64,000 bases of DNA. It comes from JBPESP01 sp051710585. Lineage in GTDB: Bacteria; Pseudomonadota; Gammaproteobacteria; Enterobacterales; Enterobacteriaceae. Made by a program: the position numbers and the translations under genes. Shown piece after piece: positions 21,580 through 33,514 of the stretch. Location of the stretch: the NCBI GenBank assembly GCA_051710585.1, contig JBPESP010000001.1, positions 310,001 through 374,000 of the forward strand. Direction: 5' to 3'. The number at the start of each line of letters is the position of its first letter. Position 1 is the stretch's first letter. Under the pieces are notes generated by a model. That model had not been told where the DNA came from and did not search any database. It saw nothing but the letters and a program-made list of their open reading frames with translations.

Positions 21580-22896
21580 GCTATAATAACCATTATTATT
21601 GTTCAGTGTATTTTCTATGATGTACAAATGCCAAATATTTTTATACGGTAAAAATAGAATACTAGCTTCTTCGCTGGTGAAATTAGCTTACCCGTTAAAT
21701 TTAAAAATTCTTTATCAAGCTTTTCTGGTAAAGTTTTTAAAATGTGAGTTGCCCATGGTGGTTGTCTGCTTTTGCCTGTAAATCAGTCAAAAGTTATTCC
21801 GTAATAAATAATGTTTTGAAAGTTCAATTTAACCAGTCTGTTAAAATTATTTAGATTGTATAGGACATTATTTATCATGCCACTGTTGGCAACCTGGCTA
21901 TAATAGCTGTAGGAATTTTGGTATTGTGTTTACGCAACATTCTCATTGCTGATTGGTTGTAAAATTAGCAGTGTATCTAGGTTCATGGTCTTCGTCGCTA
22001 AATAAAGTTTAATATTGGTTGTGTTGTTGTCTCTAGCCTGGCATTTATCTATCTATTTAACTTTTACTATAATAAAGCTTTGAAGCTTAAATCACAAAGA
22101 TCAAGCTTTTATTAATGGCAGAGTAATTGGTATTGAAGGCTTCTTAACCTTCTATATCCTTACTCTGGTAAGCAACGCGTATGTAGTCTATAATTTAGCA
22201 TGCATACTAACCTATTTAGGTATTAATTTAGATTCAGACTACCGTTAAGCAAGATTATTAAATCATGCTTAACGCGATTAAGATAAGTTGAAAGTTTGAT
22301 ACGTGCTTTGCTTATATTATCCTATTCTATTTTTTATATTAAATCGCGAAAATTAAGTTGTTTGCTTTTATGGCGTTTTAAAATAAACAAACTGTTGGCG
22401 ATTTTTAGGCTAGCGATATCCCCTAATCACCCATTGCCTTCTTCAGATTCTGAAACTATCCTGGCTATATAAGTGTATTTTAATGGTACCGTTCCACCCT
22501 TTCTGGCGTTAAGGTAATCACTGTGTTTCCAGCATAACCTGCTTTAATAATAGTTGATAAGAAAGTAGCATAGGTTATAAATGCACCATCTAAAAGGGGC
22601 ATATTTTCGGTTCTGATAAAGAGGGGGTTGTGCTGTGGCGTTAGTTTATATAGTCTGCGAGAATGCTTAATTGCGGCTAGGTATGTTATTGTAAATTACC
22701 CTCTGGCGATAATTTAATAATATCCGTTGAGCTGTTCTTTTTGTGTGAACATATACCTATGGAAATTATTTGGATTTATTAGACAAACCATATCCGTTAG
22801 TACGGATACCATTACTAGTAAAATGAATGGCGTCGTTAGTAATCTTTTCCAACGGTCCTTTTCGATATAACCAGATGCTACTAGGGGCCCTCTCAT
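21580..22896 (-). pseudogene. asmA: Fossil of asmA
   Basis: AsmA is a large inner-membrane-anchored periplasmic protein linked to outer-membrane assembly, encoded just downstream of dcd in E. coli, as here. The N-terminal piece is still open for 60 codons (22896-22714): KRLLTTPFILLVMVSVL then INPNNFHRYMFTQ, matching the family signal-anchor and VNPNDFRDYMVKQ. Further pieces in shifting frames match the family order: RTENMPLLDGAF (RADNMRLDVALL), DIASLKIANSLFIL (DISSLKVADSVLVF), RVKHDLIILLNGSLN (RDLTISLNGTVD), TMNLDTLLILQP (QLNLDNLIPLN). Numerous stops and indels show that it is dead. The last third of the gene, below about 21.58 kb, could not be followed. Confidence 0.88.
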
Positions 22897-22899
22897 GAT

Positions 22900-23481
22900 T
22901 CAGTCCTTATCAATCCGGCTCGGCACAGTGCTTTGCTGATTACAATATTTTGCATCTTTACGCCGGTTATAAGGGCGGACAGCGGGACCGCTCAGCAGCT
23001 CAAAGCTCAGGGCACCTATCAGCATGCCGGGGCGAAGCGCTAGCGGTAATTTACCTGAATTATAAAATTCTAGCACAATTTTACCCTGCCATCCGGGATC
23101 AATTCGATGTGCTGTCACGTGTATCATCAGACCCAGACGCGCTAGAGAGGAGCGTCCGTCAAGCCAGCCGACTAGATTATCAGGTAGCGTAATTGATTCT
23201 AGAGTGACCGCCAGCGCCAACTCGCCAGGATGCAGGAAAAAGGCTCCATCTTTAGGTAAATGGATTTCGTCGCTCATTACCCGGTCCAGAGACGCTGTAA
23301 CCTCATCTTTTGGCCCACTGAGATCGATATATGCTGCAGTATGTCCTCTAAAAACTCGAAACCGGTTTCCTAGCCGTACATCTAGCGTTACTCCGTTAAT
23401 TCTTTCTATTGGCGGGCGTGGCGCGATTCCCAGTCGGCCTTCATCCAGCCAGATTTCAATATCACGATCGCACAATCTCAT
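22900..23481 (-). CDS. dcd: dCTP deaminase
   Basis: Dcd deaminates dCTP to dUTP, the main route to dUMP for thymidylate synthesis in enterobacteria. From the ATG at 23481 it has 193 residues, the exact E. coli length, beginning MRLCDRDIEIWLDEGRL and ending VPSRIDKD. Conserved signatures include GNRFRVFRGHTAAYIDLSGP, the active-site GWLDGRSSLARLGL, and HVTAHRIDPGWQGKIVLEFYN. A longer open frame starts at 23523, but GAGG sits 6 nt before the ATG at 23481 and the family starts there. Both family neighbours, udk upstream and asmA downstream, survive only as fossils on the same strand. Confidence 0.97.
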   Translation of the reverse strand: MRLCDRDIEIWLDEGRLGIAPRPPIERINGVTLDVRLGNRFRVFRGHTAAYIDLSGPKDEVTASLDRVMSDEIHLPKDGAFFLHPGELALAVTLESITLPDNLVGWLDGRSSLARLGLMIHVTAHRIDPGWQGKIVLEFYNSGKLPLALRPGMLIGALSFELLSGPAVRPYNRRKDAKYCNQQSTVPSRIDKD

Positions 23482-23599
23482 CGCTTGCCTCTTCTTAATG
23501 AGGGTATAATGGCGGGTTGCCACTACAATAGAAACTAATCATATTTTAAATATTACACGTGAATTATTCAAAAAAAAACTAACTAATTTTTGTTTTTTT

Positions 23600-24100
23600 A
23601 AAATGTTAATGGTAAGTAGATTATTACTTTGTATGGGCTGATAATGTCAACGTACTGTTTTAACAGTTCAATAAACTACAAAAACATGGGGTGAACGTCA
23701 TTACGCTGATATTACCTAATAACAGAGTCCATTAATCGATCACGTTTATCGAGGTCTCGTTTTATATGGCGTATCAGGAAAAGATTTAATGGGGTATCAA
23801 TAAAGATTGAGAAAATTATCTCTTGATATAGGTATAATTCACTGAATAGCAAGATCTCTTCCAAAATGATAGTTTTTAGTTAAAACTGAATTTTTTAAGG
23901 AAGATGGGTATGTTCGACATAACTGTAAATCGGCATTTCAATAAGTAAGTCTGGCCCAATATCTGTATATATTTAAAATATGTTAGATCTATAGTGCTCG
24001 GATGTTCATAATTTCTTTTAATACATTCTGTCATAGACATACTTCTTTAAACTTTAAAATATCTTTTTTCGGATAGGAAGATATTGATATTTAGAAATTA
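23600..24100 (-). pseudogene. udk: Fossil of uridine kinase udk
   Basis: Udk phosphorylates uridine and cytidine in pyrimidine salvage and precedes dcd in E. coli. On the minus strand, in three frames, the following can be read in family order: SMSMTECIKRNYEHPSTID (family LSMEERVKTNYDHPSAMD), then EMPIYSYVEHTHL (DLPVYSYVEHTRM), IILEEILLF (IILEGILLL), IFIDTPLNLFLIRHIKRDLD ([20 protein letters not shown]) with RDRLMDSVI, and FIELLKQYVDIISP (FIEPSKQYADIIVP). Stops and frameshifts interrupt it. The N-terminal P-loop was not found. Salvage of uridine is therefore probably lost. Confidence 0.92.
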
Positions 24101-24679
24101 AAAATATTTTAACTAATTTCAGTTAATTCTGGATTTTTAAAACATTAAATTATCTATTTTAACATCTATAATTATTTTAGAAAAAAGGAATTATATGAAA
24201 TTATGAATATTAAATTTACGTTTGCTATAATATTTTTTTCTAAATAAGTATTTAGATTAATAGCTTAAATAAGAAGGTTATTCTTAAATATATCTTTCAT
24301 TTATAAGATAGTTTAATTAAAAATTATTTAACTTACTTTCTAATAAAGTAGATTGCTTATGTAACAATAAATTAAAATTTGTTACTAAATTAAAGTTTTT
24401 TCAGTATTTATTCTTTATTTTTTGTTGTAAAATCCAAATGTTAAGGGTGGTCTACTATAGAGGTTTTAGTTTTATTTCTAGTGCTTTGATGGTTAGTTTT
24501 CTTTTTAGGGGAAAAGGACATAATCTAGTTCGCGGGTTTTATTGAAAATAGATCAAGAAAATTGTTAAGGTATGCACTACGTTTTTTCAGTCCAGATATA
24601 CGTCATATCATTGAATTATACCTTTTTTTAGCCCTGTCGCAGTGAACACGAGATGAGTGCTTAAGATTATGTAGGATCG

Positions 24680-25313
24680 CAATATGTGCTTCTAACTACC
24701 ACACTTATACCTGCGTGTCGGCTGCTGACAACTGAATTAGCTCTAGTTCTCTTTTTATGAGCCTATCTGCGAACAAACGTCCCATGCAGAAGTTTCTCTG
24801 GGTTCTTTGGGCTCTCTGGGTTGGCGATACTTTTGCGCTAGCTGTACAATATCGCTAATATTGTATAGTTTGTAAACCCTGATTATGCAATAACCGTTCG
24901 CTTGTTGTTTAGGTTATTAGGACGCCTTTCTAATATTTGTAACTGTTTCGATAAACCCTGAATATATAGTTAAAATGTAGCTACAGGATAATGTGCTCTG
25001 AGTTTATTGATAAAAGAAAAGTGTTCAGGGAATTTAATTCCAAGAGCGCTATAGTTTTTGATATCTTATTTCTATTTCAATGTGTTGTAGTTTCTTCATT
25101 AATATCACTTCTTTTGATTTTCTGGGGTTATGGGGGGATGGTTTTATTTTTTTACTTCATCCATCATAATGCGATTGTTCTATTTATTTTATCGTAGTAG
25201 AAAAGTTAATATTCATAAGTGTTGCTGTTTGCACTGCGGTGTAATTTTTTTATAAATTAACCAGTGAAGCGGATTTGCATTTGAATTTAGGGTTAAAGTT
25301 TTTTGATTGAGTT
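24680..25313. repeat. Diverged long repeat, copy 2
   Basis: About 630 bp homologous to 17310-17925 in direct orientation, 7.4 kb away. A 9-nt motif (TCTCTGGGT) is tandemly amplified three times at 24795-24821 in this copy and not in copy 1. A 68-codon plus-strand frame (24991-25197) ending in a hydrophobic stretch overlaps the second half, but the corresponding part of copy 1 has a different frame, so it is probably not a gene. Confidence 0.65.
24795..24821. repeat. 9-nt tandem repeat, three units
   Basis: Units TCTCTGGGT, TCTTTGGGC and TCTCTGGGT follow each other without gaps. A related two-unit run (GTCTCTGG repeated) occurs near 31040. Confidence 0.75.
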
Positions 25314-27797
25314 ACCTTTCTGGTTCTGGGGTGATCAGATCACCTCTGTTTAGGTAATTAAATTCAGTGTGTTAGTTTATTTTCCTAATATAGAAAAGTC
25401 CATCCATATCGTAATAGCTATCGTTAGTATTGTAATACTATTAATCATAACTTTTCATAACTAACGATAATGTTAAGGTACTCTCCTTAGATTGATTTCT
25501 TAATAACTTTTGTAAAGTTGTTATATGTTAATAAGTTTAAAAAATATTTACTAATGTTCCTACCGTCTTTCTTTAGAGAAAGAAAATAATATTTTCATAT
25601 CTGTTAAGATTAACTTTTATATTTTCATTATCTATAGTTATTTCTTATTATTAATAATATGGAAGTATCTAATTATATATTATTGTAATAAGCTATATAA
25701 ATTTCTTATTTAAGGCTTATATATCTTGTTCTGCATAATAATTTTAGTATTATTGCAGTTATGGTTTAGATAAATTTATTTAATAAATATCTCATATAAT
25801 TGATATTGCGAGTTTTTTATTAAAAAATTATCTATATAAATAGATAATGCTAGTAGCATAAAATGAATTATTTAATCATGCTTTTAATATATCATTATTG
25901 TCAATAATTTTAAATTAAAGTATATTATATTTTATGGTAAAATGTGTGTTTATTAAATATATAAAAGAATTAAAAATAAGATATTTATCTTTATATATAA
26001 TTTTTATATTATAGATAATTAATTATTAAAGGTTTCTCTATTTATAATAGAATATAACTTTTATATATATTTATAATTTTGCATATGAAGATTGCTGATT
26101 AAATTTAAAATAAATAGATTAATATCTGTTTAATTATATTAAAGATTTTATCTTTAATAGGTTTATTTATAGTTTCAAATATAGCATATTAAATAATGCT
26201 ACTTAATTATTATATATATTGATACTTATTGTTTTATCATTACATGTTATTAATATAGGATACTTAAAAATCGCCAAGAAATATATCCTATACGGTTATT
26301 ACTTGTGATTTTTTTTCTAACCTAGCTTTATCGTATTTATTTATGACATTAATAGTTAGTTAGGAAATAACACTATTGATATTACCCTAAAAGGACATAA
26401 TTTTAATAAAATTTAAATACATTATGGGTAATAATTATTTATGCTTCTAAAACTGAAGTTCCAATGTATTCTTTTAATATATTCTGCGGCAGGGCTGACA
26501 TTCCTAAAGAATTTTTATGCAGATGTGTATTTTTTATATAGTATATCTATACTTATCACTATATCTTTCGTCTTCTTTGAGCAGTAATTAATACTGCCTG
26601 TACTACCGTTACAGCTACGACTATGTGTAGTAAGATTATAATTTTATCAGAGTAACTTAATCAGATCTGTCTGTTTTTATCATATCATTATTGTTTTTAG
26701 CTAACAGAATAGTGCGATTAGTACAGAAATAATACCATTATATATTTTGAAATAACATGTTCTAATCTTTGTTTTGGTAAACTAGATAACTATTCCTACG
26801 AAATAAAAACTATTGATCTATTGAAATCAGTAAGGGGTTGTAGTAATAGGTTGAAATAATTACTATAAATTGTGATGAATACCTTCTATTTGGCTTCGTA
26901 TCTATCTTAAATATAATGTTCTTATGCTTTATTTAGATATAAAAATTGTGTTCTGGCTGATATCAACTATTTAGTGTAGCATATAAATATAGCCCTTTAG
27001 CACTGGTATAATGGTGACCATCGTGAAAAAAGTGGCATATTTTCAATAGATAATATCTTCTATTTGTTTTTCCTTATGGTATTTCAGTTTTTATAGAAAG
27101 TCTATAGTTACTTTTTAGCATGGTCTTCACTTTGTTATATTATTCAGCACTATAAATTTGTGGCTAGATTTTTATATCTCAATATATACATTCTCCTTTA
27201 TTAAGAATCTCTTTATTGACCTTTCAAATATGCTATTCACTATTAGTGAGTAATGGATTAATGGGGAGCAGCATGTCGCAATTTATAATTGCCATTTTAT
27301 TAATTTATTTTTCTAAAATACGCTATTTAAATATTTTATTGAAAACTATTTTATTGAAAATATTTTTTGACTATTGTTACAGTCATCACTGTTTTTTAAA
27401 AAACGGCTTTGTATAGGGATACATTTCTCATATGTCGCTGAATGTTATTTATTTAAATCTTTAAATTTATTAATATTCATGTGATATTCTTATTTAATAA
27501 TATTTAAAACTCTGATACAGGTATTATCAACCAATAATTGAAGATACTGAATGGAGAATTCGGTTGTATTAATAGAAGAATTTCTTTAATATCAGTAAAG
27601 ACACAAATATCCCCCAAAAGCCGAAAATTATAGCTTAACACTCAAAATTGGATCCACGATATTAATATTTTCATAGAAGTCAGGTGTCTACCGCACCATG
27701 AAACGGTGAGATTCCCGCAAAATGTCACTCTCGTATATCCATGGTAACACCTCCTTGCTGGTATGTATAAATTTCCATTCTTTTGAAACAACTAATT

Positions 27798-27848
27798 GTG
27801 ACATCACCCCCCCTTCGCTATTATTTAGCGAAGGGGGGGTGATGTCAC
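27798..27848. repeat. 23-bp perfect hairpin
   Basis: The longest short-loop hairpin in the window: arms 27798-27820 and 27826-27848 are exact reverse complements with a 5-nt loop (TTATT). Each arm contains a run of seven C or seven G. It has no T-run on either side and no recognisable gene next to it. A 64-codon minus frame crosses it. Confidence 0.9.
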
Positions 27849-30800
27849 TGCTCTTAATTTTTGTAGAGCAATATATAAGCATGACTATCTTAATTTTTTG
27901 AATGCAGAAATACTTACGGTTTTCACTTTTTAGTAAAATATGTTATAATTCGAAATTAGGTCTATATTAGCCTCAAGAGTAATCTATTTATTAAGCGCTC
28001 CTATACCTATTCAACTGTATTTGACAGCTTTAGACTTTTATAAAAAATCGTTTTTCCGGGACATCTCCACCGTTATTTTACTTAAGCAGCAGGATCTGGC
28101 CGCTATTCTTTGTCCTAATATTGTACCCCAGAGCTGGATCTCCTCGACAGCAGGCAGAATATTTTTCCACTCTGTTTTGGTATCAATAAACTTCTCTACA
28201 TGGTATTTATTCACTAGGGGGTAAATTATGACCACCTGAACGTTGCCATCATAAACACAGCTCATCCTTATTCTCAAGCGGCGCGATAATGTCTTTTATG
28301 AGCGTATCCCTTTTCCCTTTTTTTTATGATTTAATATCCTTATCTGGGTATGCACTAGTTCTAGATCCTTATATAGCTCTTTAATTATCTTCTACCAAAG
28401 AAGTATCTTTATTCAGATACACTGCTGCTGGTACGGAAGTAGATATAACGGCACCTCTAGAAACGTTTGTTAGCTCAGTTAATATCTCTATGCGGATGGT
28501 TCCTCCTCCTCGATGTAGGGTAGGCTAACTTAGCGATATAGTTATGCTAGTGAAGTATTTATGGTTCAGAATTGTCAGTAACTTTAATTTTAACTAGTAC
28601 TATGGTACTAGTGTATATTGTGCCCTTTCAAGGGATATTTATAACATTTGCTTGAAATTGGTTAGTAGCCTCAACAGTGAGGAAGAAGTAGTTTCATAGG
28701 CTACTACATTAGCGCAGATTTCTAATTGTATTTGTATTATTTTCTGCTTTCGGTCTGCAGTTCGGCCATTAAGTACTTATTACTCAGTGTATAGATTTCA
28801 GTGGTAGCAATAGGACATGAAGCAGCGAGGTATATAATTGTATCTATATTATGACATTGTTTCCATAGTGAAACCTCTTGGTATATGTACTTTACAGTTT
28901 CCTTTAATAATAGGCACTGCATTTTGCTGAGAGTAAAGCAGCTGGTTAAGTCCATAATGTGCCATGCCAGTCTACCTTAAATTATCAGCGTCCTTAGCTA
29001 GATTCTGACCATCATCTTACTAGCCTAGGCAGTTAAAATAGTCATTGAGTACTGGCGTGGTTTGTTTTCGTGTTGTGCGAAACATTATATTTCAGGGTAA
29101 TCTAGGCTGTGATATTGGCTTTCACTACCTCAGGGGGCTAGTCTGGTCCCAGAAAGTCCTTCGCTGTGACTGAGTTTTGTTAAAATGGTAGTGCAATAGC
29201 GATACTTGAAGCTTTTCCGGCGTGGCCGGTTATTATAGATGAGTACTACCATTATATTCACTGTACCTTAATCTAACGTAGTGGGTAAATATAGGCTTTT
29301 GTAATGTCATGCAAGCAGGAATATAACACTCAGCGATGGTAATCGCACATTGATTGTTACCCGTCGATGGATGGTGTATTGCTTCCAGCAGACGCGATAA
29401 AAGTGTAGGGTTATATTTAGTCTAATTTCTGCCAACTATCGGTGATAGTAATGTGGCTGTTAACGCTAACATTAGGGTTATTAACAGTTTTTCAGGGGAT
29501 TTTTGTTAAATTTTTTCGGGTATTGTGCTTTACAGTGCGCGGGGTAGTGTATTACAAGATGGTCATGATCGTTGGTGTCTGAAACATGCCTAGCGCACTA
29601 TATTTATTACTGGTGTTGGTAAAGCGCCCCGTAGAATGGCTGCCAATAATGTTTGTGCGTACTACATAGGCCCTTTTGTCGCTACCGGTATTGCTGTATG
29701 GAAAAGTGTTTTCGGATATTATGCAAAACGTGTTGAGAGTTTTTGTATGACTGGGATTCTTTTTGCTATAGTAATGTTCTGTTTATATAATATCTCTATT
29801 GGGTGAGTTAAATAACTACTCTAAGTGGCATATCATATCATAGAGAGCAAGTAAACTGCGTTATGAAAGTTCAGTAGTATGGGGTACCTATGTAATCGCT
29901 AGTTTGGCTATCAAACAATGCTAGTGTTGATAACATTATGATAAGGGGCCCCGATTGGTCGGGGAGTGGACGCAAGAGAGAGGGGTAATGACTGGCCGTT
30001 AGAGAACCCGGAAAGTGGAAAGTATTTGCTGCCTGCAGCATTTTTCCGGATAGTGTTTATTTTGGCTCATCAACTGCGCAGGGGTGTTTCCAGACACCTA
30101 TAAAATAACAATAACATCTCTCCTTCTAAGCGCGCTATTACGTTTGCGCTGTAGATGCTGTTAGTTTTATCATACCGCCGTGATCGCCGATAGGCTTTCT
30201 TTCAGCGGATTAGCTTGAATGGTGGACTAGTTAGACACGGACCGTTTAGGGTCTGGGAAATTGATTACTGATCTTACATCAGTAAGTCAGTCATCTATCT
30301 GTTCCTAGTTTCCCTATAGGGCTTTCGCTCTCTTAACTGTATTCAAAACGTTTGCTGTTTGTCAAACACAAAAGGGTATTCAGGTGAATCTTTTACGTAG
30401 TGCTAGTATTTATGGTCTGCAGTAACTATTTATGCCCATTACCAACATGTTAATGAATTAAGCAAAATATCACTAAGACCGTGTGCTTCATTTCTTATCT
30501 GTACCCCTTTTAGCTTGTGGTTGCAAAATACACCTCCTCATCACTTTCGATCTTGCCAACAAAGAAAGTCACTAAGGGAATGAGTGCAACTGTTCTGTCT
30601 TTTACTTCACTGTGGCGGGTATATCCAGTTGTCAGGCTGTTCGCTACTACACTACCCTTTATAGTGATAAAGGTATTGCGCAATTTTTGATTGGCCAGTA
30701 AGATCCATATGTAGGTAATTTGACTTTCTCAATCAAAAATTTTGTTAGCACGTATTGCTAACTTTAGCAAATAATTTTTTTCATTTGCGTATCGGGTCTG

Positions 30801-33280
30801 TATACCAGTTCTGTCATCCTATCTGGGATATCGATAGCGGGAGAGTTAGGCCAGTTTTTTTACATTTTGCGTTACCACTGTAATACTTGGATATCGATAC
30901 TCTTGATCTTGATAAGCAAATCTTTAACATTCCCCTTCAGATTGAGGAAGACAGCTATGCTAATAAATTATTGCATTGATAGCAACTTCATCCGGCTGTT
31001 ACTAAACAAAAGAGTCGGTAGGTTTAAATGGTGCCAAGGTCTCTGGGTCTCTGGGTTAAATTCAGCTGTTTGTAAAAAAACGGTTGACTTTTGTGCCTGT
31101 AGCGGCTTTTAGTGTACATGAAACATTCACCAGACCGTGTTGTGCCGTTATTGTAGCCTACTATAGTAATTTTAAAGCGATACGGATTTTGTGTTCATCA
31201 CTGAGATTAATATTAATCACTGTATTTTCAGTAGTGCTATCTCTTTGGGGCTCAGTCCCAAAGAATATGGCGCTTTATTATCTCCAGTAGGTAGATAAAG
31301 GCTTTTCCTTCGGCAAGGAGAGCGCTCATGATTTATAGTACTTTCATAGCCTAGTCCGCTGAAGTTCCCGCTGTTAAGTGTGGATTGTGCGAATATCCTG
31401 CTTAATGACTCTCAAGCCTGCTTCGTGCATATTGCTTATACCATCATTATGATAGGTAAAGTTGGTACCTCACACAGGTGTTCATCGTATTCCATCTAGT
31501 TGGCAATAGTTATCGTAGGGTCATGTTTCTGTAATTAGTTTCGAGTAAGGAATGGCGTCCACTTGAGTTAAGTAGTATTGCTGCGCTCTTGGCCACAATC
31601 ACCTCTTGGTTAAGACGGATAATACTGATCTGCTTACACTATCATAGGATTGCACCTATTCCTTGTTATATAAGATGCCGCACTACGCTAGGCGCTGATG
31701 AGCTAACTTTTTTTAGTAAGCTGGATTTTTTCCCATTATAGCTAGCATGTGTTTCGTAACTTTAGGTTCCTGTGCTTGGCTCAATGGTGAAATTCTCCGA
31801 CAGACAGTGAATGTGTTCGACAGCACGCTTTCTTTCACACTGAAGCGTAATTGGATATTAAATTTACAGGACATGGGTGGTCTCTGTTTAGCGGAAGGAA
31901 ATCGTAGGTCTGAGCTTTTATGATTTTGTTTTCTCGCCAGATCCTGGAGTTTTTAGACACCCGATAGCGTTGAGTAAAATACAGCTAAGGGCCATAGTAT
32001 TGGTGGTGGACGCGAGTAGCTCTGATGCTATGCTATTCCAAATAGGACAACGCAGTAAAACTGCACAGTTGCGTAGTGGGGATTTAACCATAATAATTGT
32101 TTTCCATCTTAAACCTTTCTTAGTGCAGGATCTTTCTTATCGATCAATACCACATGGTAATAATGGATACTTCTCAAGTGGCAATCCCATTAGGTGCGCC
32201 AAAGGCGACATCTAATGGTGTTTATGGTCTTGACTAACTGTTTGTCGATGTTTACGTACGGACTAAATCTAATTATCTTAAATTTTTGATTTTTAACCTT
32301 TAATACCACCGCGTCGGTAATGTGCTAATATATTGACTCCTTTATAAGGAATAGATGAATACATAGTAAAACAATATGTAGGCTGTGCTCTATCGTTGAG
32401 ATAGAGGTATTAACGCATCTGTTATTCTGCTGACTGCACTGTCACTGCTAGTTGGTTCTTCTTGTGCGCGTCCACTTTTCAATGAGTTTCAGTTGTGCTA
32501 GGGTGTATAAACATACTTAGAAACTCTGATAGGATATGCTGCAAGAGCGAATAGCATTAATTTTTTTTACGTAGAAGTACTGACTTATATGGTGCGGAAT
32601 ATTAGGTGGACATAGTCCAGTAAGTGTAGGATAGTGATATCTATCAGTGAACCAGTGAACGGTCGATCATATTAATGCTATTTTCACATAGGTGCTGACA
32701 CCCTTTGCAGAATCTGCATCTGAGTGTTTTTATTTTTAAAGGTGTCAAACTATTTGCTAGGGTATTTTCTTACTAGTTCTGTTCTGGCCATTAATTCTGT
32801 GGTGTGATATTCCGCTCTGGTAAACATTAAGGTATTGAATAGATGAGGCAAAGCCTGACTTGTTGGCGTTAATGGTGGAATATATTTTACCATTAACTCT
32901 TTGTTCGGTAGTATTAAGCTGTATGACTAGCTCATTATAATATACATTGCGTTAATATCTGTGATGAGGGCATTGCCGCCACGGTTTTACTAATAATTCC
33001 CAAGCGCCAAATTATCTTGGTGGCCTTTAGACATTGTTTAGGCAGGTAGCAAGGGTAAGTAATGCGGGTTTGTTGCTGTACGTTGAAATTAACATAAGTG
33101 TACCTGCGCTGAAGATTGTCCTAGTAATCTCATTCTTCACCGTATATTGTGTGAAAAAATTTTGCCACGCGTTATTGCTGTCAGTGCAAGTGGGTAGTAA
33201 TGGCTTTCTATTTATTGCTGTGTCGGCAAGTGACGCGGTACATTGGTTAGAACAGTATTCACTAGCCAGATAACATTTCT

Positions 33281-33310
33281 CTCTATCTCTATCTCTATCT
33301 CTATCTCTAT
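33281..33310. repeat. Hexanucleotide microsatellite (CTCTAT)5
   Basis: Five exact tandem copies of CTCTAT. Read on the minus strand it falls in a 176-codon frame (33557-33027) and would encode alternating Asp-Arg. That frame has no other recognisable feature and is probably not a gene. Confidence 0.9.
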
Positions 33311-33463
33311 CGTACTGAAATAACAGAAATAGAAAGTAATGATACACTCTGCCAGTAATTAGAAGTGTGGGTATACACTTTATCCATTCGAGATTCACCG
33401 CAAATAGCTCTTTAAGCTTTAATTCATTCCAGTTGCAAATAATATCTAAAAACCAGAGCAGGA

Positions 33464-33514
33464 TAACTATGCTCTCTAGGTCATATATGAGAATGGCTCT
33501 AGAGAGCATAGTTA
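33464..33514. repeat. 16-bp perfect inverted repeat
   Basis: Bases 33464-33479 (TAACTATGCTCTCTAG) pair exactly with 33499-33514 across a 19-nt spacer. It lies 150 bp from the CTCTAT microsatellite. Confidence 0.8.

Noticed and set aside
9597..33514. CRISPR array
   Set aside because: Repeats are inverted and mutually unrelated; no regularly spaced direct repeats are present.
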